Source of the DNA: Gavia stellata
Lineage: Eukaryota > Chordata > Aves > Gaviiformes > Gaviidae
Length of the DNA stretch: 64,000 nucleotides
NCBI RefSeq assembly: GCF_030936135.1
Contig: NC_082600.1
Span: 2,170,001-2,234,000 of the forward strand
Direction: 5' to 3'
Positions within the stretch are counted from its first letter, which is position 1. Each line of letters opens with the position of its first letter. Made by a program: the position numbers and the translations under genes. Positions 61,964 to 64,000 of this stretch are shown in pieces. A model generated the notes under the pieces. It saw only the letters and a list, made by a program, of their open reading frames with translations, was not told the DNA's origin and did not search any database.

Positions 61964-64000
61964 CTAAAATCAAAAGAAGGATGCAAATGTCAGAGCTTTT
62001 GCGATTGATGTTGTCTTCACCTTCGAAATGAACGGGAGCACACGCAGACCTGTGCAACCCCGGGCGCTTCCTTCAACCTTCAAACAACCCAGGAGGATTG
62101 GAGATACAGTGAGAAGGCGAACCCCCCTGAAACAAGCCGCGCTACTGAGCATTTCTGTAACAGACAGATGAGATGACAGACTGCAAACCCATTTTATCAA
62201 GATGCCACCCCTGCCTACCATCTGCCCGCGCAGGTCCTGCACCGAACCTCGGGCAGCCCAACGGCTCTCAAATGCTACCCCTTCAAACCCGATGAGGTAA
62301 ATTGGCTCCTCATGTCTAGTAGCCCCATTCCCCCCACGATTTTAAAGCAATATTGGCCAACTGCAGTGGCAGATGTGTTTTCTGTCACTGTGCACACCGG
62401 GCTGGGACAGCCGCGGCTCCGTGAGCTGGGTGCCACCTCCTCGTTAGAGGTGATGAGGTTTCACAGCTGTCATTTGGGGCATCATTTGAAGCTAATAAGA
62501 GCATAGTGAAGCGAGATACAGTTTGATTTCCAAGCACTTACCACTTTTGTTGATGAGTGAGAAAGAAATAGGCAGGCCATTAATGGCCTTAGTGCATAAT
62601 TATCAGCAATCCTTGTAGCCTCAAAGACGGATGGGTTTCAGAGAAAAATGAAAGTCAATATGAGCAAACAAGAGTCTGTTTTATTAAAAAAAAGCCAAGC
62701 ATAGATTTTTGTGCTTTACAGACTGCACAGTGTTTTCAACATCAAAATCTATAGCTTCTTTTATCTATATGCCCTATCAAGAAATGAAAACAAAAAAAAA
62801 AAATCAAGAAGGCATCACAAGAAGAGAGTGCCACGTTATCTCTAACATTACTTTAAATAGTTTATAGACAAGCAGAAATCATACATATTTTGGGTACCAA
62901 AGTGACTTGACATTGCAATATTACTTGCAGATACTCTGCCTTATTACAGACACTATCTGCAGAAAACAAAGGAAAAATCATTAAATATTTACCACACATC
63001 CCAAGACAACTGTACAGGTGCAGTGATGCTAAAATGAGATATTCCACTACGCCTACTACACCTGTCAGTGCACTGAAGTTCTTACCTATTACACGTTCAC
63101 CAATACGGAGTTAATTAAGGACAGAAAACCTGTTATTCCAAAACTTTAATTCGCTGATGCAATAAAAATGTACACTGAAATCGCTGAAATCTAGTACTAA
63201 ATCTACCACATTTCATCCAAATAAACTACATTTGCAGCAATATTAACAGACTCCAAGCTTCAAATTCATAGCAGTGGGACAGGGATGTCAATACTTTTAT
63301 AGCTAAAGTATGTTACACAGGTACAGCTATAGGCCCATTAAATAAAACTCAAACTGCAAAGCAAAAAAGCAAGAAGAATTCTTAAGAAAGTTAGGATGAT
63401 GGCACAGCTTTAGACATCAGCTTCGCTTTGCTGCCACCAAAGTCAGCGTGCGTTTTCCTGCGCTTTGAGCCTTTGCAGGGCTTGAGTTAGACCAACGCTG
63501 AGTGCACCTGAGATGTTATTTCAGGGCTGCTGCTCTTGCACTTGCCGGGTGAGCCATGCTATAGGCTCAGGTGGCTCTTCAGGGCTGGTCCCGCAGGGGT
63601 TAAGTGATGCATAGGAGAAACACTACTGAAAATATCTCAGATTAGGTTAGAAATGGAAAAACAAGTTACCTTACGGAAAAACCACACTGCTGCCTGCCCG
63701 ACGTGCAAGGCAGAGGCACGTTGGTCAATACAAATACAAGCAGAGGGTGGCAATCTGCCTTTGAAACCCGGCCCTTGTACCAGAAAGCTTTCGGATGGAG
63801 GTGTGGGTGTAGAGCGGGATGAGAGGTAAGTGCACTGCTGAGGAGCCGGGGCATGCCAGCACAGGGCTGGGAGCTGCGAGCTGCGGAGCCCGCAGCAACC
63901 TACAGTGTCTGCCCCGAGCAGCACCACCTGAGTGCTTACCCCAAGGGGCATCACCTTTTCCCTGTGGCAAGCATTAAAATGACCCACTTCCTAAGATGAC
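61964..64000 (-). other. MDGA2 intron, partial
   Basis: This is sequence upstream of the FN3 exon. No convincing exon encoding the first half of FN3 was found, so the intron probably continues past the window. Open frames near 63637-63987 show no known domain. Confidence 0.6.

Noticed and set aside
62545..62640. Possible extra MDGA2 exon on the minus strand ending at donor AAAGTG|GTAAGTG
   Set aside because: The frame that fits the next exon reads LRPLMACLFLSHSSTKV, which does not look like the first half of an FN3 domain, and no good acceptor precedes it.
1..64000. tRNA, rRNA, CRISPR or bacterial-type operons
   Set aside because: No tRNA box sequences, regularly spaced repeats or clustered long ORFs were seen. 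Repeats are retrotransposons and simple sequence.

Overview
The window is vertebrate nuclear DNA, almost certainly from a bird. It carries many 5'-truncated CR1 (chicken repeat 1) non-LTR retrotransposon fragments, an avian-type retroviral solo LTR, AT-rich non-coding DNA and one split gene with multi-kilobase GT-AG introns. There is no sign of prokaryotic gene organisation, CRISPR arrays, rRNA or tRNA genes. Most open frames are chance frames or frames inside CR1 copies.

The only gene that can be supported is the 3' end of a minus-strand gene, identified from protein sequence as MDGA2 (MAM domain-containing glycosylphosphatidylinositol anchor 2). Seven exons were assembled by hand: 61963-61786 (C-terminal half of a fibronectin type III domain), 53906-53886 (a 21-nt microexon), 48464-48309, 47189-47031, 40192-40062 and 34482-34377 (a complete MAM domain), and 33633-33545 (GPI-attachment tail and stop codon). 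All six introns are GT-AG. The exons total 840 nt, which is 279 codons plus stop, and the frame stays intact across every junction. Upstream exons (signal peptide, immunoglobulin domains, first half of FN3) lie beyond base 64000.

Layout. 1-33.4 kb is gene-poor sequence downstream of MDGA2. It holds an LTR-like segment (about 3.05-3.44 kb), CR1 copies at 9.15-9.94, about 14.9-15.1, 19.99-20.67 and 21.95-22.46 kb, a solo LTR at 25.2-26.0 kb, several microsatellites, and a minus-strand stretch at 26.4-27.1 kb that looks like a transcript 3' end. 33.4-62.0 kb is MDGA2, with CR1 fragments inside its introns (about 39.0, 44.1-45.1, 49.1, 53.2, 58.7 and 60.6-60.9 kb). 62-64 kb is the start of the next intron upstream.

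No previously undescribed biological system is apparent. The points most worth a second look are the in-frame 21-nt microexon joining FN3 to MAM, the alternative 3'-end signals of MDGA2, two CR1-in-CR1 nests, a perfect (ATTCT)14 array grown from a CR1 tail, the solo LTR with a matching 6-bp flanking duplication, and a perfect 12-bp inverted repeat in an intron. Without alignments, names of repeat families and of the paralogue rest on recognition of sequence.
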